DNA from: CAZFLY01 sp964519995
Lineage (GTDB): Bacteria; Planctomycetota; Phycisphaerae; Sedimentisphaerales; Anaerobacaceae
Direction: 5' to 3'
DNA length: 22,266 nucleotides
NCBI GenBank assembly: GCA_964519995.1
Contig: CAZFLY010000048.1
Coordinates: forward strand, 1 to 22,266
The notes under the pieces are model-generated. The model was not told the DNA's origin and ran no database searches. It was given only the letters and a program-made list of their open reading frames with translations. Shown here piece by piece: positions 20,701 to 22,266 of the stretch. The position numbers and the translations under genes are program-made. Numbering within the stretch: position 1 is the first letter of the stretch; each line of letters starts with the position of its first letter.

Positions 20701-21182
20701 AACTGCTCTTCTATCTTGCCAAGCAAAGCCGTAATTTGGCTTCTTTCTGTATCGGTTAGAAACTCATTATCCTTGACCTGTTCAAGATGGTCTTTAGCTT
20801 CGAGCCACTGGCCTTTTAGACCCAACTCGTCAGCAGTCTGCCTGTGCTCCAATACACGATTTCTTTCGAGCGCAGCAGTATGTGCCTTTTTAGTAAGCCT
20901 TTCCAACTTACTGAGTTGCACAGGCGTCAAATATTCCTTGTAGGCCTGGGCCATAAGAAACGTTTTTTCCGCTTGTGCGTAATAACCGCGCTCATGCTGC
21001 TGCGTCCCAATTCGAATTAAATACTGTACCACATGACTCATCACCTGATCGTCATCTTCGTTAGCTTGTGCCCCCTGGGATGGAGCAACCTCCGATAGAA
21101 TAGTCAGCAGAAATATCGATGCCAAAATTATGGACAAAGACCATCTGCCCAAGGACTTGATTAAGGAACTTGGCTTGCTCAA
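17709..21182 (-). CDS. Secretin (GspD/PilQ-type outer-membrane channel) with TPR N-terminus
   Basis: Secretins form large rings through the outer membrane for type II secretion or type IV pili. Residues 1-40 are a signal peptide ending near SQGAQA. Residues 45-240 and 345-490 are helical, with TPR-like units (GYYAQAEKTFLMAQ, QRYEAALGQLESLLALDPQN) and a charged coiled coil at about 400-440. A secretin N-domain follows (about 545-670: DQIVDLSYLTPEMPFRDAVE to RVYDVTDLL), then a Gly-Met linker (673-797), then the DLAYLIQETIEPESW domain. The C-terminal secretin domain spans about 860-1145 (VSIEARFLVV, TAPKVTVLSGE, VGSVLNITPTIS, VPDRGTLLLGGQ, VPVLSKLPLIGRAF, LLILVKPTII). The start is TTG at 21180-21182, with AGGAGG 6 nt upstream; the next Met is residue 48, which would lose the signal peptide. 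No other secretion or pilus genes are in the window, so the system is unassigned. Confidence 0.92.
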   Translation of the reverse strand: MSKPSSLIKSLGRWSLSIILASIFLLTILSEVAPSQGAQANEDDDQVMSHVVQYLIRIGTQQHERGYYAQAEKTFLMAQAYKEYLTPVQLSKLERLTKKAHTAALERNRVLEHRQTADELGLKGQWLEAKDHLEQVKDNEFLTDTERSQITALLGKIEEQLIGSTESMGLTDKRQGAAEGFVVSENRLSQRREEEIADIYYSSIRAYHAGQLEKAREGFVEVMESGSIPPIMMKTVEDYLLRIDGILGPRAADTESFGMSAYRTRHDLSEIPSINSIESSRRRRAGNPEALRSRGFAPDTMANSEVAMSRIDWPAAVPVAERGSHIDVINRRRNSIRSYTRAVVHDAMDKSQKYVDQGQFDKADESIQNAQRIVNQNQLHLGDELFKQYTEMLKQLNEKMTAVKQVKTQRLEERTRAEAEEAQRQYREQMEIDRQKRIESLLDKAKAYQKQQRYEAALGQLESLLALDPQNDEALILKDTLEDTIYYRKQLDVQRESNKQQADMLLRADEAGIPYAEELTYPKNWREIVQKPTRQPDKPIGVDPANVLVYQQLDQIVDLSYLTPEMPFRDAVEELRRSVEPSLKIVVLWRDLLDNAEIEPTTEINMDGIPSVQLGTGLEKLLQAVAGGFAELGYVIDGGVITVATVESLPSKLETRVYDVTDLLGEPANYLGMGGMINMMGGMMGGMGGGMGGGMGGGMGGGMGGSMGGGMSGGMMGGGMMGGGMGGGMGGYGGGMGGSMGGYGGGGMSSMGGGMGGGYGGGGMSGGMGGGYGGGMGGGMMGGGMMGGGMMGGGYMQGIRAQDLAYLIQETIEPESWYEYGGEGSITMYPRQMPKKLAVLASREVHREIEKLLNEMRKSLGHQVSIEARFLVVSENFLEDIGLDLDIRYNFGGNIRDVNFSQESFLGARSEATKIPGSWGGEGTPSAIGIQGGYGTWLDDLEVSLLLRATQAHADAKVLTAPKVTVLSGESASFYVQNTISYALPPNVQYGAYSGAYAGGGGTTSAVQQNVGMIPVGSVLNITPTISRDKKNVLLNILTQQQDLLRFRTHRVEGPVGAEGEVAEYDVTVPETEMSQVMTRVSVPDRGTLLLGGQKITAEVAKEVGVPVLSKLPLIGRAFTNRSKVRDHKILLILVKPTIILQDESEREAIAAMENQF
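18792..19166 (-). repeat. GGGM-encoding 12-bp minisatellite in the secretin gene
   Basis: About 375 bp of near-tandem 12-bp units (plus-strand form CATGCCGCCGCC), with some 15-bp and interrupted units, encode residues 673-797 almost entirely from Gly and Met, with a few Ser and Tyr. It lies between the secretin N-domain and the DLAYLIQETIEPESW domain. Planctomycete secretins often have a Gly-rich linker here; the regular Met is what stands out. GC content is far above the surroundings. The plus strand gives spurious Ala/His and Cys/Arg/Pro open frames. Confidence 0.9.
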
Positions 21183-21494
21183 AACTCACCTCCTGCCAAA
21201 AATCACCCTCTTGGGAAACAAATAAACAAATTGTATACTATTTACAACCTCCATTTAGTAAGGTAGGTTGGGTTTACAACCATCTAATGTATAAAAATAT
21301 AATTTTTTTTGCAAGAGAAAAATTTCACTGGGTTTCTTTGGCCGATAATATCAAATAAGCCATTCAGCAAGCTTATGTTGTGGGGTGTACTACCGAGAAA
21401 TTCGCAACCTAAAATCCCCATATTATCAGTGCCCTGTCAGACCCTGGTGAAAGCATTAAAACCTCAATCGTAAAAGAATGCCAAAAGAGGCACT
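21183..21494. promoter_or_regulatory. Divergent intergenic region between secretin and tsaB
   Basis: This 312-bp gap must hold promoters for both directions. It is A/T-rich around 21287-21310. It contains two direct copies of TTTACAACC (21241-21249 and 21273-21281), and GGTTG (21266-21270) forms a dyad with CAACC (21277-21281). TATACA on the minus strand (plus 21232-21237) is a possible -10 for the secretin. GATAAT at 21344-21349 is a possible -10 for tsaB. Neither has a good -35. AGAGG at 21486-21490 is the tsaB ribosome site. Positions 21361-21480 show nothing recognisable. Confidence 0.4.
21187..21194 (-). promoter_or_regulatory. Ribosome binding site that fixes the secretin TTG start
   Basis: The minus strand reads AGGAGGTGAGTT directly before TTG. 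This is a perfect anti-SD match with a 6-nt gap from AGGAGG. It supports TTG as the true start codon and thereby the signal peptide. Confidence 0.8.
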
Positions 21495-22235
21495 ATGACA
21501 TATAAAATACCCATATTAGCGGTCGAAACCTCAAGCCGAATAGGCTCTGTTGCAGTAGCAATAGGCCGGATATTGCTTACTGAAGCCAGTTTTTCGGCAC
21601 CCCTCAAACATAGCGCCGAGATATTCCCCACCATCCAGCATCTGCTCAAACAGTGCCAACTTGAGCCGCAACAAATCCAGCACGTCTACATTTCTGTCGG
21701 GCCGGGCAGTTTTACAGGCCTGCGCATCGCCGTCACCATCGCAAAAACAATGCACTTTGCCAATGCCGTAAGAGTCGTGGCAGTCGATACACTCGATGTC
21801 ATCGCAGCCAACGTAATCGACTTTACAACAACCGACCCAACGGCTGGCTTGTCCGCTCCAGCCACAAACTGCGAGATAGTCGCACCCATTGTCGATGCTA
21901 AGCGAGGCCAATTCTTCATCGCTGTTTACCAACGCACGAGTCAAGGAGTCTGGAAGAAGACTCTTCCGGATTCCCTAATGACCGCTTCGCAGTTTCTTAA
22001 TAAGTCTGCTCGTGAACAGAAGCCTGTTTGGCTGCTCGGCGATGGTTTACCATACCATAAAGATAAATTCGAAACAGAAGGTACTCGATTTTTTGCAGAA
22101 GAATACTGGAGTCCTAGTGCTGCGAAGGTCCATCTACTTGGATGGCAAAAAGCTCAGGCAGGTCATTTCGCTGACCCAGTGACACTAACGCCCTTCTATC
22201 TGCGCGCACCCCAAGTGACAAAGAAAACCTCATGA
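21495..22235 (+). CDS. tsaB: tRNA threonylcarbamoyladenosine biosynthesis protein TsaB
   Basis: TsaB (YeaZ) is the non-catalytic dimerisation partner of TsaD in the complex that puts the threonylcarbamoyl group on A37 of ANN-decoding tRNAs in the cytoplasm. The protein opens with the ASKHA-fold strand ILAVETSSRIGSVAVA. It continues with HSAEIFPTIQHLL, the family signature GPGSFTGLRIA at 69-79, VAVDTLDVIAAN and IVDAKRGQFFIAVY at about 132-145. At 246 residues it is slightly longer than E. coli TsaB. The ATG at 21495 is preceded by AGAGG, only 4 nt away, a rather tight spacing. It is divergent from the secretin gene and unrelated to it in function. Confidence 0.93.
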   Translation: MTYKIPILAVETSSRIGSVAVAIGRILLTEASFSAPLKHSAEIFPTIQHLLKQCQLEPQQIQHVYISVGPGSFTGLRIAVTIAKTMHFANAVRVVAVDTLDVIAANVIDFTTTDPTAGLSAPATNCEIVAPIVDAKRGQFFIAVYQRTSQGVWKKTLPDSLMTASQFLNKSAREQKPVWLLGDGLPYHKDKFETEGTRFFAEEYWSPSAAKVHLLGWQKAQAGHFADPVTLTPFYLRAPQVTKKTS

Positions 22236-22248
22236 CGAAACACTTAAT

Positions 22249-22265
22249 CCCGCGTTTTACGCGGG
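22249..22265. terminator. GC-rich hairpin just after tsaB (terminator candidate)
   Basis: CCCGCGT at 22249-22255 and ACGCGGG at 22259-22265 pair perfectly over a TTT loop, 13 nt after the tsaB stop. Position and strength suit an intrinsic terminator, but the window ends before any T-tract could be seen. An ATG overlapping the tsaB stop is open through this hairpin, so it could instead lie in a coupled gene. Confidence 0.45.
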
Positions 22266-22266
22266 G

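Noticed and set aside
21287..21358. A 23-codon plus-strand frame (starts MYKNIIFF) in the secretin-tsaB gap
   Set aside because: There is no Shine-Dalgarno sequence before the ATG, and the frame crosses the A/T-rich promoter zone. Chance is the simpler explanation.

Overview
The window carries three complete, clearly recognisable genes, one enormous fourth gene, and short ambiguous frames at both edges. The organism is most likely a planctomycete of the class Phycisphaerae (Sedimentisphaerales-like). This is inferred from protein style only: a very large secreted right-handed beta-helix protein with repeated YTTRTD...VD.GYHY module ends, many DPN tripeptides, InlB-like W.GTDDD repeats, a degenerate dockerin-like pair followed by Fn3-like repeats, and a secretin with a long Gly-rich linker after an RVYDVTDLL-type segment.

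Layout. Positions 1-114 hold an open frame running in from the left that may be the C-terminus of an upstream + strand gene. Next comes a divergent chorismate synthase homologue (172-1503, +). It keeps the FMN-binding C-terminal signature and the second invariant histidine, but replaces the GESHG histidine with tyrosine and carries an insertion of about 70 residues. It converges on a 5,335-residue ORF (1603-17610, -), and a perfect 9-bp hairpin lies between the two genes. Upstream of the giant gene on the same strand is a 1,157-residue secretin (17709-21182, -), which starts at TTG behind a perfect Shine-Dalgarno sequence. The 98-bp gap has no convincing terminator, so the two genes look like one transcription unit. 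Across a 312-bp divergent intergenic region lies tsaB (21495-22235, +), followed at once by a GC-rich hairpin at the right edge.

The giant protein is the main interest. It has a signal peptide, a propeptide, a complete subtilisin (S8) catalytic domain, and five large beta-helix modules. Modules A-D are each followed by one or two InlB-like repeats (seven in all). The C-terminus has a dockerin-like pair and three Fn3-like repeats. Two modules contain an extra globular domain at the same place in the module framework: a nidogen-like (NIDO) domain in module B and a von Willebrand factor A domain in module D. Module E shows the same junction with nothing inserted. The five modules have two tail types (A and C versus B, D and E), which points to internal duplication. 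A plausible reading, inferred from gene order alone, is that the secretin exports or displays the giant protein.

I saw no tRNA, rRNA, CRISPR array, insertion sequence or phage gene.
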